A stretch of DNA of 64,000 bases, taken from Halomonas sp. LBP4 (GTDB lineage Bacteria; Pseudomonadota; Gammaproteobacteria; Pseudomonadales; Halomonadaceae). Below the pieces are notes generated by a model. That model had not been told where the DNA came from, did no database searches, and was given only the letters and a program-made list of their open reading frames with translations. This document shows positions 51,269-61,339 of the stretch, one piece after another. The first letter of the stretch is position 1. Every line of letters begins with the position of its first letter. The position numbers were made by a program, and so were the translations under genes. The stretch spans positions 802,459 through 866,458 of the forward strand of contig NZ_PDOG01000001.1 in assembly GCF_003202205.1 (NCBI RefSeq). Direction: 5' to 3'.

Positions 51269-52228
51269 ATGACCCCAGTGATCGCCTTCGGCGAGGCCCT
51301 CGTCGACATGCTCTCCAGCCGCCTCGGCGACGCCGCCGAGGGCCCCGAAACCTTCACCCCCTATGCCGGCGGGGCACCGGCCAACGTGGCCGTGGCCTGC
51401 GCGCGCCTGGGCGTGCCCAGCCGCTTCCTCGGCATGCTCGGCGAGGACCACTTCGGCGACTTCCTGGCCAGTGAGCTCGCCACCCACGGCGTCGACACCA
51501 GCGGCGTGGTACGCACCCGGGAGGCGCGCACGGCGCTGGCCTTCGTCTCCCGCGACGCCCAGGGCGAGCGCACCTTCGACTTCTACCGCCCACCGGCGGC
51601 GGACCTGCTCTACCGCCTGGAGCACCTGCCGGCCGGGGTCTTCGCCGAGCCCGCCATCGTGCACTTCTGCACCAACAGCCTGACCGAGCCGGAGATCGCC
51701 GAGACCACCCTGGCCATGGCCGAGATGGCCCGCCGCGCCGGCTGCCTGGTCAGCGTCGACGCCAACCTTCGCCACAACCTCTGGGACGGCGGCATGGCCG
51801 ACATCGGCCTGGTCACCCGCCTGCTCGACGCCGCCGACCTGCTCAAGCTCTCCAGCGAAGAGCTCGACTACCTGCGCGCCGACCATACCCGGGACGGCTG
51901 GCTGGCCGAGCGGCTCGCCGCCGGGGTGAAGTTCGCGGTGATCACCGACGGCCCCGGCGAGGTGACGCTGAAGGGCATCGGCCTGGAGGACCGGGTAAGC
52001 CCGCCCAGGGTCCAGGCGGTGGACACCACGGCCGGTGGCGACGCCTTCATCGGCGGGCTGCTGGCCGAGCTTGCCGAACACGGTATCGATGGGGACTGGT
52101 ACCAGGACATGGCCTTCCTGCATCGGGCGGTGGAGATCGCCTGCCGCTGCGGCGCCCATGCCGTGACCCGGCCGGGTGCCTATGCCGCGCTGCCCGACCG
52201 CCAGGACCTGGAACGCCTGAGACGCTGA
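51269..52228 (+). CDS. Fructokinase, PfkB family
   Basis: A 319-residue carbohydrate kinase. The two PfkB signatures are GGAPANVAVACARLG and DTTAGGDAFIGGLLAEL, the latter with the catalytic aspartate. The N-terminal VIAFGEALVDML and the RTFDFYRPPAADLLY region match fructokinases of sucrose operons (ScrK/CscK-like). GAGGA precedes the ATG. The facing invertase cluster would supply its fructose. Confidence 0.9.
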   Translation: MTPVIAFGEALVDMLSSRLGDAAEGPETFTPYAGGAPANVAVACARLGVPSRFLGMLGEDHFGDFLASELATHGVDTSGVVRTREARTALAFVSRDAQGERTFDFYRPPAADLLYRLEHLPAGVFAEPAIVHFCTNSLTEPEIAETTLAMAEMARRAGCLVSVDANLRHNLWDGGMADIGLVTRLLDAADLLKLSSEELDYLRADHTRDGWLAERLAAGVKFAVITDGPGEVTLKGIGLEDRVSPPRVQAVDTTAGGDAFIGGLLAELAEHGIDGDWYQDMAFLHRAVEIACRCGAHAVTRPGAYAALPDRQDLERLRR

Positions 52229-52259
52229 GCCCTAAGCGTAACCGACCGGAGAAACGCCC

Positions 52260-53294
52260 ATGCCCTATCTGGCCGATGCCTCGCGCTACGAGACCATGCA
52301 CTATCGCCGCTGCGGCCGCAGCGGCCTGAAGCTCCCGGCCCTGTCGCTGGGGCTGTGGCACAACTTCGGCGACGTCGATGCCCTCGACAACCAGCGCCGG
52401 TTGCTGCGCCGCGCCTTCGACCTGGGCATCATCCACTTCGACCTGGCCAACAACTACGGGCCACCGCCGGGCAGCGCCGAGCGCAACTTCGGTCGCCTGA
52501 TGAAGGAAGATTTCGGTCCCTATCGTGACGAACTGATCATCTCGACCAAGGCGGGCTACCCCATGTGGCCCGGCCCTCATGGCCAGGGCGGGTCGCGCAA
52601 GTCGCTGCTGGCCAGCCTCGACCAGAGCCTCGCCCGCATGGGGCTCGACTACGTGGATATCTTCTACTCCCACTGCGTCGATCCCGAGACGCCGCCGGCG
52701 GAGACCGCGGGCGCCCTGGCCAGCGCCGTGGCCCAGGGCAAGGCGCTCTACGTGGGGATTTCCTCCTACTCGGCCGAGCGTACCCGGGAGATCGCCGGCC
52801 TGCTGCGGCAACAGGGAGTGCCCTGCCTGATTCACCAGCCGGCCTACAACCTCTTCAACCGCTGGGTGGAGGAGGAGCTTCTCGACACCCTCGCGGCCGA
52901 GGGCATGGGCTGCATCGCCTTCACCCCGCTCGCCCAGGGACTGCTCACCGACAAGTACCTCGCCGGCATTCCCGAGTCGGCACGCATCAACCAGCCCGGC
53001 GGTGATTCGCTGCGTCCCGAACACCTGAGCGAGGAGAACCTGGCCCGGGTGCGGGCACTGAACGTCATCGCCGAGCGCCGCGGCCAGCGGCTGGCGCAGA
53101 TGGCCCTGGCCTGGCTGCTGCGCGACCCGCGAGTCACCTCGGTGCTGATCGGTGCCAGCCGCCTCGCCCAGCTCGAGGATAACGTCGCCGCCCTGGATAA
53201 CCTGGACTTCAGCGACGAGGAGCTCGCCGAGATCGACCGGCATTCCGTCACTGACGCCGGCGTCAATCTCTGGGCGCCCTCCTCTCGGCGCTGA
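52260..53294 (+). CDS. Aldo/keto reductase, YghZ/Gpr-like
   Basis: A 344-residue AKR of the L-glyceraldehyde-3-phosphate reductase (YghZ) group. Motifs: [30 protein letters not shown] (catalytic Asp and Tyr), [15 protein letters not shown], and [15 protein letters not shown]. It is the last gene of the plus-strand sugar cluster, 31 bp after the fructokinase gene. Physiological substrate uncertain. Confidence 0.92.
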   Translation: MPYLADASRYETMHYRRCGRSGLKLPALSLGLWHNFGDVDALDNQRRLLRRAFDLGIIHFDLANNYGPPPGSAERNFGRLMKEDFGPYRDELIISTKAGYPMWPGPHGQGGSRKSLLASLDQSLARMGLDYVDIFYSHCVDPETPPAETAGALASAVAQGKALYVGISSYSAERTREIAGLLRQQGVPCLIHQPAYNLFNRWVEEELLDTLAAEGMGCIAFTPLAQGLLTDKYLAGIPESARINQPGGDSLRPEHLSEENLARVRALNVIAERRGQRLAQMALAWLLRDPRVTSVLIGASRLAQLEDNVAALDNLDFSDEELAEIDRHSVTDAGVNLWAPSSRR

Positions 53295-53425
53295 GCATCG
53301 CCTCACCGGGTCGGCTGGCTGGGTTCAGGCCGAACAGCACGCCCCGCGCATGGGGGGCGTCATGGGGAGTCCGCTCGCCATTGAGATGGGGCAGGAAGAG
53401 CAGGCTCACGCGCCCCGGCGGCCAC
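53295..53425 (-). pseudogene. Xylulokinase (xylB) remnant
   Basis: Reading the minus strand from about 53412 gives [18 protein letters not shown] followed by [12 protein letters not shown]. This is the xylulokinase signature block (LFLPYLxGERTPHxDPxARG) in an otherwise geneless gap. No start, N-terminal or C-terminal kinase sequence is present. It follows the invertase gene on the same strand, so it is probably the remains of an operon gene lost by deletion. Confidence 0.7.
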
Positions 53426-53482
53426 GTCGCCGGCGCCACCGGGGTGGCGCATCCCCTGCCTTGAACACTCTCCGGTGCCGGC

Positions 53483-54976
53483 TCAAACCAGGGAATGGTA
53501 CGCCATCTCCGCGACCCGGCACTCGCCGGCCGCGACCGCCAGGGCCTGCGGGTGCCCCGCCGGCTGGGCGAAGCTCAGCTGGGTGATGGCGAGCCGGCCG
53601 CCGTCGAGCAGCAGCTCCAGGGAACCGTCGTCCACCAGCCACTCCAGTTCGACGCGCCGGCCGGCCAGGCGACCGACCGCCTGGTCGTGGGGGAAGTGGG
53701 TGTCGAATTCGTCATCCCCGTTCTGGCCCCGGCGCCGATGATGCACCGCGACCCCGGCCTCGTCGGCGACCAGCTCCAGCGCCTGGTGCCCACCCTGCTG
53801 AAGATCCAGCGATACGCTCGCCCCGGCGGTGAGCTCCAGCACCATCCACCCATGGGCGCTCCGGGCCCCGCCTTCGAGCAGCACATGGCGACCGACAGCC
53901 AGCGGCCGTTCCGGCGTGGCGACCTTAGCCGCTTCTGCGGCCCGCGCCCGCCACTCGCCGGCGAAGGCCTGGCGCAGCCGCACGCCCTCGGGGGTCGCTG
54001 CGAGCGACACTTCCCGGGGGAAGCTCATGGCGCCCCGCCACCCCGCCTCGGGGATGCGATTGGCGTAGAGCCAGTTGTTCATCCAGGCGATGGCCAGGCG
54101 CCGGCCGTCCTCGGCGGGCACGTCCGACCAGCTCTGCACGGCGTAGAAGTCGCGCCCCTCGTCCATCAGCAGCACGGTCTCGGCCGGATGGTCGTTGTGG
54201 AAGCACTCGCCGTCGAAGTGGCCGACGAAGTACTGGGTGAAGGAGCCGAAGGCGTCCTGCTCACCGGCCCCCACGCCCACCACCAGCACCCAGCGCGTCG
54301 CCGGCTCACCTTCCGCCGCGCCCTCCACGGGCAGCTCGAAGAGATCCGGACACTCCCAGGGACCGTCGGTATGGCGCCCCTGCCCGTCGCCGAACTCGCT
54401 GGCCAGGCGCCAGTCGAGGAGGTTGTCGGAGAGATAGAAGCGGATGACCTGGCCGCAGGCCAACGCCATCACCCAGCGCCGGCTGGGCGCGTGCCAGACC
54501 ACCTTGGGGTCGCGGAAGTCCTTGAAGCCGGGGCCGGCGATGATCGGATTGCCCGCATGCTTCTGCCAGCTGCGCCCACGGTCGCGGCTGTAGGCCAGGC
54601 ACTGCTCCTGGACATAGTCGTCGGGATCCTCGGACGCCACCCGATGCACGGTATAGAAGGCCAGCAGCCCCGGCTCGCCGTCGAACAGGCCGCTGGTGTC
54701 GTGCCGGTCGACGATGGCGCTGCCCGAGAAGCACATGCCCTGCTCGTCCGGCACCAGCGCCGGCGGCAAGTGCTCCCAACTCACCAGGTCGCGGCTCACC
54801 GCATGCCCCCAGTGCATGGGGCCCCAGACGCGGTCATGGGGATGGTACTGGTAGAAGAGGTGGTACTCGCCGTCGAAGTGGACGAGGCCATTGGGGTCGT
54901 TCATCCAGCCCTGGGGCGGGGTGAAGTGCAAGGCTGGCCGCCGCACGCTCGGCGGGGTGTCGACTACGGTCGTCAT
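53483..54976 (-). CDS. scrB: GH32 beta-fructosidase (sucrose-6-phosphate hydrolase/invertase)
   Basis: A 497-residue GH32 hydrolase that splits sucrose or related beta-fructosides. The nucleophile is in WMNDPNGL (Asp27), the transition-state aspartate in FRDPKVV (Asp156), and the acid/base glutamate in WECPDLF (Glu208). The C-terminal beta-sandwich follows. No signal peptide, so it works in the cytoplasm; the partner is an ABC importer, not a PTS, so free sucrose rather than sucrose 6-phosphate is the likely substrate. AAGGA precedes the ATG at 54974-54976. Its 3' end is copied at 61192-61339. Confidence 0.92.
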   Translation of the reverse strand: MTTVVDTPPSVRRPALHFTPPQGWMNDPNGLVHFDGEYHLFYQYHPHDRVWGPMHWGHAVSRDLVSWEHLPPALVPDEQGMCFSGSAIVDRHDTSGLFDGEPGLLAFYTVHRVASEDPDDYVQEQCLAYSRDRGRSWQKHAGNPIIAGPGFKDFRDPKVVWHAPSRRWVMALACGQVIRFYLSDNLLDWRLASEFGDGQGRHTDGPWECPDLFELPVEGAAEGEPATRWVLVVGVGAGEQDAFGSFTQYFVGHFDGECFHNDHPAETVLLMDEGRDFYAVQSWSDVPAEDGRRLAIAWMNNWLYANRIPEAGWRGAMSFPREVSLAATPEGVRLRQAFAGEWRARAAEAAKVATPERPLAVGRHVLLEGGARSAHGWMVLELTAGASVSLDLQQGGHQALELVADEAGVAVHHRRRGQNGDDEFDTHFPHDQAVGRLAGRRVELEWLVDDGSLELLLDGGRLAITQLSFAQPAGHPQALAVAAGECRVAEMAYHSLV

Positions 54977-55035
54977 GATCGGTCCTTGTCGATGGGGCAT
55001 CGCACGCGCGATGCGGTATGGGTCGTGTCTCCGCC

Positions 55036-55067
55036 CGCCAGGAAAGACAACGTTGTCTTTCCTGGCG
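55036..55067. promoter_or_regulatory. LacI-family operator inside a 32-bp perfect palindrome, upstream of scrB
   Basis: The central GACAACGTTGTC (55046-55057) is identical to sites at 58525, 59908 and 61097. Symmetry extends ten more bases on each side (half-site CGCCAGGAAAGACAAC). It lies 60 bp before the scrB start, between the ATPase gene and scrB, so scrB may have its own controlled promoter. No T-run follows, which argues against a terminator. Confidence 0.8.
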
Positions 55068-55096
55068 AGAGCAATAAGGGCTATTGAAGCGGCCGC

Positions 55097-55114
55097 TCAG
55101 GCGGTGGCCGCCTC

Positions 55115-55130
<16 letters not shown>
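55097..55130. repeat. 18-bp direct duplication at the ATPase gene 3' end
   Basis: The 16-base string TCAGGCGGTGGCCGCC occurs at 55097-55112 and again at 55115-55130, period 18 bp. The second copy contains the last codons and stop of the ATPase gene, so the stop context is duplicated just downstream. Confidence 0.8.
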
Positions 55131-56254
<1,124 letters not shown>

Positions 56255-56323
56255 CTCGTTTCTCCTCGTGTCGTGGGCCGTCTCGCCTCACGACAGCTGA
56301 TGTTCGTATGAATGTTGGCCGGC

Positions 56324-57202
56324 TCAGCCCTTGATCCCGGCGCCTGCCAGGCTGCGCACGAAACGCTTCTGGAAGATCATGAACACCACCAGCACCGGCA
56401 GGGTGATGAAGGAGGCGTAGGCGAAGATCTCGCCCCACTTGGTCTCGCGGCCGAAGAAGATCTGGATGCCCGGCATCACGGGACGCGCCGCCTCGCTCTG
56501 GACCGCCATGATCGGCCACAGGTACTGGTTCCACATCACCATGAAGTGGAGGATCGCCACGGTGGCGAAGACCGGCCCCGACATGGGCACGATGATGTGG
56601 CGGTAGATCTGGAAGGGGCTGGCCCCATCCAGCTTGGCGGCCTCGTCGAAGTCCTTGGGGATGTCACGGAAGAACTGGTAGAAGAGGAAGATGAAGAAGG
56701 CGTTGGCCACGAAGGGCAGCATCTGCACGTGCCGGGTGTTCATCCAGGACCCCTCGAGCACCAGCCTCCCCTCTTCCCAGCCCAGCGAGGGCAGCTGGGA
56801 GACCAGCAGCAGCATCGGTACCACCACCGCCTCCAGCGGGATGATCATCAGGGCGATCACCGCCGAGAGGATCAGCTTCTGGCCCCGCCATTCCAGCCGC
56901 GACAGCGAGAAGGCCAGCAGGCTGTTGACGAAGAGTCCCATGACGACAGTGCCGCCGGTGATCAGCAGGGAGTTGAGGAAGTAGTGGCCGATCCGGCTCT
57001 TGTCGAAGACGCCCTGGTAGTTGTCCAGGGTCAGCTCGCCCACCGGCAGGATCGCTCGCAGCGAGTAGAGGTCGGTGAAGATCGCCGACTCCGGCTTGAA
57101 GGAAGAGACGATCATGAACAGCAGCGGGAACAGGAAGAGGTAACCCAGCCCCGCCAGCACCAGGTACCATCCCAGGGTCTTGAGTCGCTTGTTGGCGGTC
57201 AT
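56324..57202 (-). CDS. Sugar ABC transporter permease, MalG type
   Basis: A 292-residue inner-membrane permease with six helices and the EAA loop KDFDEAAKLDGASPFQIYRHIIVPMSGP that docks on the ATPase. It starts one base after the MalF-type gene stop (TGACATG), so they are coupled. Confidence 0.92.
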   Translation of the reverse strand: MTANKRLKTLGWYLVLAGLGYLFLFPLLFMIVSSFKPESAIFTDLYSLRAILPVGELTLDNYQGVFDKSRIGHYFLNSLLITGGTVVMGLFVNSLLAFSLSRLEWRGQKLILSAVIALMIIPLEAVVVPMLLLVSQLPSLGWEEGRLVLEGSWMNTRHVQMLPFVANAFFIFLFYQFFRDIPKDFDEAAKLDGASPFQIYRHIIVPMSGPVFATVAILHFMVMWNQYLWPIMAVQSEAARPVMPGIQIFFGRETKWGEIFAYASFITLPVLVVFMIFQKRFVRSLAGAGIKG

Positions 57203-57203
57203 G

Positions 57204-58349
57204 TCACTTCGCCTCCCGGGCGTCGAAGAATTTCTTCTGCAGCAGGGCGATCAGCAGGATCACCAGGAAGAACACCACGCTGATGGCCGAGCCATAGGCG
57301 ATGTCCTGCTCGCGGAAGCCCTTGGCGACGGCGTGGAACATCACCGTGGAGGTGGAACCCTGGGGACCGCCACCGGTCATCACGTCCACCTGGGTGAACA
57401 GCCCGAAGGCCTGCACCGTGGTGCTGAGGATCACGAATACCATGGTGTTGCGCAGCCCCGGCAGGGTGATGTGCCAGAACTGGCTCCAGCGCCCGGCCCC
57501 GTCGAGTTCCGCCGCCTCGTAGAGGTCCTGGGAGATGCCCTGCAGCCCCGCCAGGAAGATCAGCATCTGCACCCCGCAGGCCTGCCAGGCCGACATGATG
57601 ACGATCGACGGCATCGCCCAATCGGAATCGCCCAGCCAGTCGATGGGCCCCACCAGGCCGAAGGTCAGCGCCTGCAGGTAGTGGTTGAGCACGCCGACGT
57701 CGCGGTGGTAAAGGAAGGTCCAGACGATGGACACCACCACGATGGAGGTCACCACCGGCGAGAAGAAGATCGCCCGGAAGACACTGATGCCGCGCAGTTG
57801 CCGGTTGATCAGCAGCGCCAGCCCCAGGGCCAGGCCGCACTGCAAGGGCACCACCAGCATCACGAACAGCAGGGTGTTGAGGAACGACTGGATGAAGCGC
57901 GGGTCCTTGGCCAGCAGCACATAGCGCTTCTCCCCCCACTGCCAGCTCGTGAACTCCCGATACTCGCGGTAGGCCGGGTCGCCGCGCAGCACCGTGCGCA
58001 GCGACGGGAACTCCGGTTCGCCCCCGGCATCGCGCACCACCTCGCCCAGGTCGCTGCGCTCGGCCTCCTGGACCAGCCAGTCGACGCTCAGCAGGCGCTC
58101 GTAGTTCCGCAGGCCCACCCATTCGGCCGCATTGGGCGAGAGCAGCCGCTGGTCGGTGAACGACATGCCCACCGCCATCAGGAAGGGCAGCACCAGGAAC
58201 ATGAACAACCCCAGCAGCGCCGGAAAGCTCAGCAGATAGCCGTAGCGTCGTTCCCGGCGCCTGGCCTGCCGGAAGTCGGTCGCCCTGCCCGCCCCGGCGG
58301 CGTCTGCCGACAGCCCGACGGATTTCGTCTCATTGATGCTCGAGTGCAT
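57204..58349 (-). CDS. Sugar ABC transporter permease, MalF type
   Basis: A 381-residue permease with the EAA loop QDLYEAAELDGAGRWSQFWHITLPGLRNT and a periplasmic insert of about 70 residues between the first two helices (from VDWLVQEAERSD to LLAKDPRF). The ATG at 58347-58349 has GAGGAGG seven bases upstream and is preferred over an ATG 93 bp earlier. An N-terminal cytoplasmic tail rich in Arg precedes the first helix. Confidence 0.9.
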   Translation of the reverse strand: MHSSINETKSVGLSADAAGAGRATDFRQARRRERRYGYLLSFPALLGLFMFLVLPFLMAVGMSFTDQRLLSPNAAEWVGLRNYERLLSVDWLVQEAERSDLGEVVRDAGGEPEFPSLRTVLRGDPAYREYREFTSWQWGEKRYVLLAKDPRFIQSFLNTLLFVMLVVPLQCGLALGLALLINRQLRGISVFRAIFFSPVVTSIVVVSIVWTFLYHRDVGVLNHYLQALTFGLVGPIDWLGDSDWAMPSIVIMSAWQACGVQMLIFLAGLQGISQDLYEAAELDGAGRWSQFWHITLPGLRNTMVFVILSTTVQAFGLFTQVDVMTGGGPQGSTSTVMFHAVAKGFREQDIAYGSAISVVFFLVILLIALLQKKFFDAREAK

Positions 58350-58407
58350 CGCGCATCCTCCTCTCGATGCGGGCCCCGGAGACGCAGCGTCCCCGAGGAC
58401 CCCCTCT

Positions 58408-58577
58408 TCATTCGTGGAAGCCATAGTCCCGATTGTCGGCAATATCGCGCTCGATGGTGTCTACCGTCTCATCCAGCGACTCCTGCACGTCACGACCGTC
58501 GCGGCGGCAACAGATAATCCAACAGACAACGTTGTCATCGGCGTGCCGGCGAGCCAAACGGGGGCGGGATTCTTCAT
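58408..58577 (-). pseudogene. Internally deleted second sugar-binding protein gene
   Basis: From an ATG at 58575-58577 the frame reads MKNPAPVWLAGTPMTTLSVG then a hydrophobic stretch, matching the signal peptide of the intact binding protein downstream on the strand's upstream side, with MTTLS at the same thirteen-codon offset. In another frame the last 31 codons before 58408 (RDGRDVQESLDETV, then DNRDYGFHE) match 21 of 31 residues of that protein's C-terminus. The whole middle is missing and the frame is broken near 58500. At about two-thirds residue identity it is an old paralog, not a recent copy. Confidence 0.78.
58525..58536. promoter_or_regulatory. LacI-family operator in the deleted binding-protein gene
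   Basis: Perfect GACAACGTTGTC. It overlaps the codons for MTTLS in the pseudogene's signal peptide, the same place as in the intact gene. Confidence 0.75.
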
Positions 58578-58676
58578 GAGGTTCACCTTTGTTATTCAGA
58601 GAAGGTGGTTATCGTAGTGAGGACATCCATGGGGACGGCGTCACCGGCCGCCAGGCGCGGTCGGTGACCGCAAGAA

Positions 58677-59960
58677 CTACTCGTCCATGCCGTAGCCGTG
58701 GTTGTCGGCGATATTGCGCTCGATGGCGTCCACCGCCTCGTCCAGGGCGGCCTGGACATCGCCGCCGTCGCGGATGTCCCGGGCCGCGCGTTCGAAGACG
58801 CTGGAGATGATCGGATAGGCCGGCGTCTCGGGACGCAATTGGGCACGGGCCTCGGAGTAGTCATAGAAGAAGCGCCACTGTCCGCCTTCGCGATAGTGCT
58901 CGGTCAGCGCCGCCCCCGCCTCGGAGGCCGGGATCATGCCGGCCCCTTCGGACATGGCGGCGATCTCCTCGGGCTGCAGCTGGAATTCGATGAACTCGGC
59001 CGCCCCTTCGGGTGACTGGCAGGCGGTGGTGATCCCGGTATGCCAGGAACCGCCGCCGATCACCGAGCCATGACCGAAGTCCGGCACCGGCATCACCACC
59101 AGATCATCCCCCCACTCGTCCGGATAGGCCGACGGCTCCAGGAAGCCATAGTTGACCGCCACCCGCCCCTGGACGAAGCCTCGGTCATCGCTGGGGTTGC
59201 GGTCCACATAGCCCTCTTCGAACAGGGACTGGAAGAAGTCGCCCCAGGCCACGGCCTCCTCGCCATTGAGCACGCCCTCGGCATAGAGGTAATTGCTGCG
59301 GTCGATCTGATCGCCGCCGAAGCTCGACAGCCAGGGACCGAAGGCGTAGGAGTACCACTCGCCGCTCCATCCCGCCTGCAGATCCAGCGGGTAGAGGAAG
59401 TCACCGCTCGCCTTGAGGGTCTCCAGCGCATCGAGGAACTCCGCCTTGCTCCAGGGCTCGTCGAGGGTGGCGATACGGATGTCGTGTTCCTCGAGGACCG
59501 AGCGCCGCGACAGCAGCGAGAGCGCCACCTCGTACTGGCCGGCCGAATAGATCCGACCGTCGTAGGTTCCCTTGGCGGTATCGATCAGGCCATCCAGGGC
59601 CGCCTGGTCCACCAGGCCGTCCAGGGGCTGCAGGAACCCCGCCCAGGCGAAGTTAGGCGCCACCGGCTGGTCGATATAGAGCAGGCAAGGCAGGTCTCCC
59701 GCCACGGCGGCGGAGGTCACCGTCTCGGTATAGGAGCCTTCGGGAATCATGCTCATCTCCACCCGCCAGCGCTCCTGGGACCGGTTGAAACGCTCGACCG
59801 CCGCCTTGCTGACCTCGATCTCGGCGATGTTGCCGGTCTCGTGGCGCCAGAGCTCAAGGGTCTGGGGGGCCGCCATGGCCATGGGCGCGGCCAGGGCCAT
59901 GGCGGAAGACAACGTTGTCATTCTGATGCTGAACTGCTGGGCGTGCTTCGTAACTTTCAT
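58677..59960 (-). CDS. Sugar ABC transporter solute-binding protein
   Basis: A 427-residue extracellular binding protein (family 1). The signal peptide has Lys3, Lys5 and Arg13, then a hydrophobic core ending APMAMAA. The mature part has QTLELWRHETGN at the start, an AGDLPCLLYIDQPVAPNFA region and GGGSWHTGITTACQSPEGAAEFIEF, typical of alpha-glucoside/trehalose/sucrose-type binding proteins. AGGAG precedes the ATG at 59960. It follows the regulator gene by 34 bp and probably sits in the same transcript. A LacI operator lies inside the coding region at codons 14-18. Confidence 0.9.
   Translation of the reverse strand: MKVTKHAQQFSIRMTTLSSAMALAAPMAMAAPQTLELWRHETGNIAEIEVSKAAVERFNRSQERWRVEMSMIPEGSYTETVTSAAVAGDLPCLLYIDQPVAPNFAWAGFLQPLDGLVDQAALDGLIDTAKGTYDGRIYSAGQYEVALSLLSRRSVLEEHDIRIATLDEPWSKAEFLDALETLKASGDFLYPLDLQAGWSGEWYSYAFGPWLSSFGGDQIDRSNYLYAEGVLNGEEAVAWGDFFQSLFEEGYVDRNPSDDRGFVQGRVAVNYGFLEPSAYPDEWGDDLVVMPVPDFGHGSVIGGGSWHTGITTACQSPEGAAEFIEFQLQPEEIAAMSEGAGMIPASEAGAALTEHYREGGQWRFFYDYSEARAQLRPETPAYPIISSVFERAARDIRDGGDVQAALDEAVDAIERNIADNHGYGMDE
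59908..59919. promoter_or_regulatory. LacI-family operator inside the binding-protein gene
   Basis: Perfect GACAACGTTGTC starting about 41 nt downstream of the start codon, overlapping the codons for MTTLS of the signal peptide. It would act as a roadblock or as part of a loop with the upstream sites. Confidence 0.75.
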
Positions 59961-59994
59961 GGTAGTGACTCCTGGTTGAGATTGCTTGTTGTTG

Positions 59995-61059
59995 TCAGAG
60001 GCCGTCGGTGACGGCCGACTCGGAGAGCGAGGGATGGCTCGGCATCCCGGCGACCCGGTGCGACTGCCGTTCGACCCGTACGAAAGGCAACCGCACGATG
60101 CCCGGCTCCTGTGGCCCGGCCAGCAGGCAGTGCATGGCCTGCTGGCCCATCTCCAGGTGGGGCAACCGCATGGTGGTCAATCCCGGCGTCAGGAAGGTGG
60201 AGATCGGCCGCTGGTCATCGAAGCTGGCCACGGCCAGGTCGCGACCCACGCACAGTCCCCTGCAGGCCAGGGCCAGGTAGAGCTGCATCGCCGTGCTGTC
60301 CTGGCCACACAGGATCGCCGTGGGCCGCGGCGAACTCGCCAGCAGAGCATCGATCGCCCCCTCCACCGTGGAGCGTTCATCACCGTCCGGGGCTCCCACC
60401 AGAGCGGGTTGAATGAGCGCCTCGTCCACCCCGATACCGGCCTCCTCCAGGACCTGCCGGTATCCGGCGAGACGCAGAGCAGCCGCCGCCAGCCTGGGGT
60501 TGAGCCCCAGGTAGGCGATGCGTCGATGCCCCTGGTCCAGCAGCAGGCGGGTCGCTTCGCGCGCCGCCCGCTGCTCGTCGGGGAGGAAAGTAGGCACCTT
60601 GCCCCCCGGCGCGAAACCGTTAGCCAGCACCGAGGGCACCATGCCCATTTCCCTGGGCAGTTCGACTTCCCGGTGGTAGTCGCAGGCGTAGAGCAGCCCT
60701 TCCACCCGGCGCTCCAGCAGCATGTCCAGGGCCCGCTGGCGATGGCAGAAGCCGGCATCACGATCGATGTTGACGACCATCAGGACCTTGTCGTGGGCAT
60801 CGGCCACCTGCTGGGCACCGCGCAGGATGTCACCGGCGTGCGGCTGGGTGGTGACCCGGTCGGAGATGAAGCCGATCACCCCCGAGCGCTGGCTGCGCAT
60901 GGTGCGCGCCGCACTGTTGGGGCGATAGCCCAGCTCCCCGATGGCCTTCAGCACCTTGCCGCGGGTCTCCTCACGAACGGCGGGGTCGTCATTGATCACC
61001 CGCGATACCGTCTTGAAGGAGGTTCCCGCCAGGCGAGCCACGTCCTTGATCGAGACCAC
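59995..61059 (-). CDS. LacI-family transcriptional regulator of the sucrose-type cluster
   Basis: A 354-residue repressor: N-terminal helix-turn-helix VSIKDVARLAGTSFKTVSRV, hinge NSAARTMRSQRSGVIGFISD, then a periplasmic-binding-like sensor domain. A GTG start at 61057-61059 is chosen because GAGAGGG lies seven bases upstream and the family N-terminus begins there; a TTG at 61101 would lie inside the operator. Two operator copies lie 38-80 bp upstream, implying autoregulation. The inducer is probably the transported sugar or a phosphorylated product. Confidence 0.9.
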   Translation of the reverse strand: MVSIKDVARLAGTSFKTVSRVINDDPAVREETRGKVLKAIGELGYRPNSAARTMRSQRSGVIGFISDRVTTQPHAGDILRGAQQVADAHDKVLMVVNIDRDAGFCHRQRALDMLLERRVEGLLYACDYHREVELPREMGMVPSVLANGFAPGGKVPTFLPDEQRAAREATRLLLDQGHRRIAYLGLNPRLAAAALRLAGYRQVLEEAGIGVDEALIQPALVGAPDGDERSTVEGAIDALLASSPRPTAILCGQDSTAMQLYLALACRGLCVGRDLAVASFDDQRPISTFLTPGLTTMRLPHLEMGQQAMHCLLAGPQEPGIVRLPFVRVERQSHRVAGMPSHPSLSESAVTDGL

Positions 61060-61096
61060 ATCGATACCCTCTCGGCGCTCTGATGGTGCGCCAAAC

Positions 61097-61108
61097 GACA
61101 ACGTTGTC
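61097..61108. promoter_or_regulatory. LacI-family operator upstream of the regulator gene
   Basis: Perfect GACAACGTTGTC, 38 bp upstream of the GTG start of the LacI-type gene. Confidence 0.85.
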
Positions 61109-61127
61109 GCAACTCTAGAGGATGGAT

Positions 61128-61139
61128 GACAACCTTGTC
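61128..61139. promoter_or_regulatory. Second LacI-family operator upstream of the regulator gene
   Basis: GACAACCTTGTC, one central mismatch to the consensus. Its centre is 31 bp from the neighbouring site, about three helical turns, so two repressor dimers could bind on the same DNA face. Confidence 0.75.
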
Positions 61140-61191
61140 ATTACGACTTTGGTCTAGGGACGGCTTTCAGAGGGCGATATTCCAGCGTCCT

Positions 61192-61339
61192 GACCCGGCA
61201 CTCGCCGGCCGCGACCGCCAGGGCCTGCGGGTGCCCCGCCGGCTGGGCGAAGCTCAGCTGGGTGATGGCGAGCCGGCCGCCGTCGAGCAGCAGCTCCAGC
61301 GAGCCGTCGTCCACCAGCCACTCCAGTTCGACGCCCCGG
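61192..61339 (-). repeat. 148-bp copy of the scrB 3' end
   Basis: Matches 53513-53660 at all but about three positions, in the same orientation 7.68 kb away. It encodes the last strands of the invertase beta-sandwich ([18 protein letters not shown] and on to AAGECRV) but not the native stop. The copy is joined at 61340 to a headless AraC gene on the other strand. Confidence 0.93.

Noticed and set aside
53406-53642. Short minus-strand arginine-rich frame between scrB and the xylB remnant
   Set aside because: Out of frame with both the invertase and the xylulokinase remnant, and of low-complexity composition.
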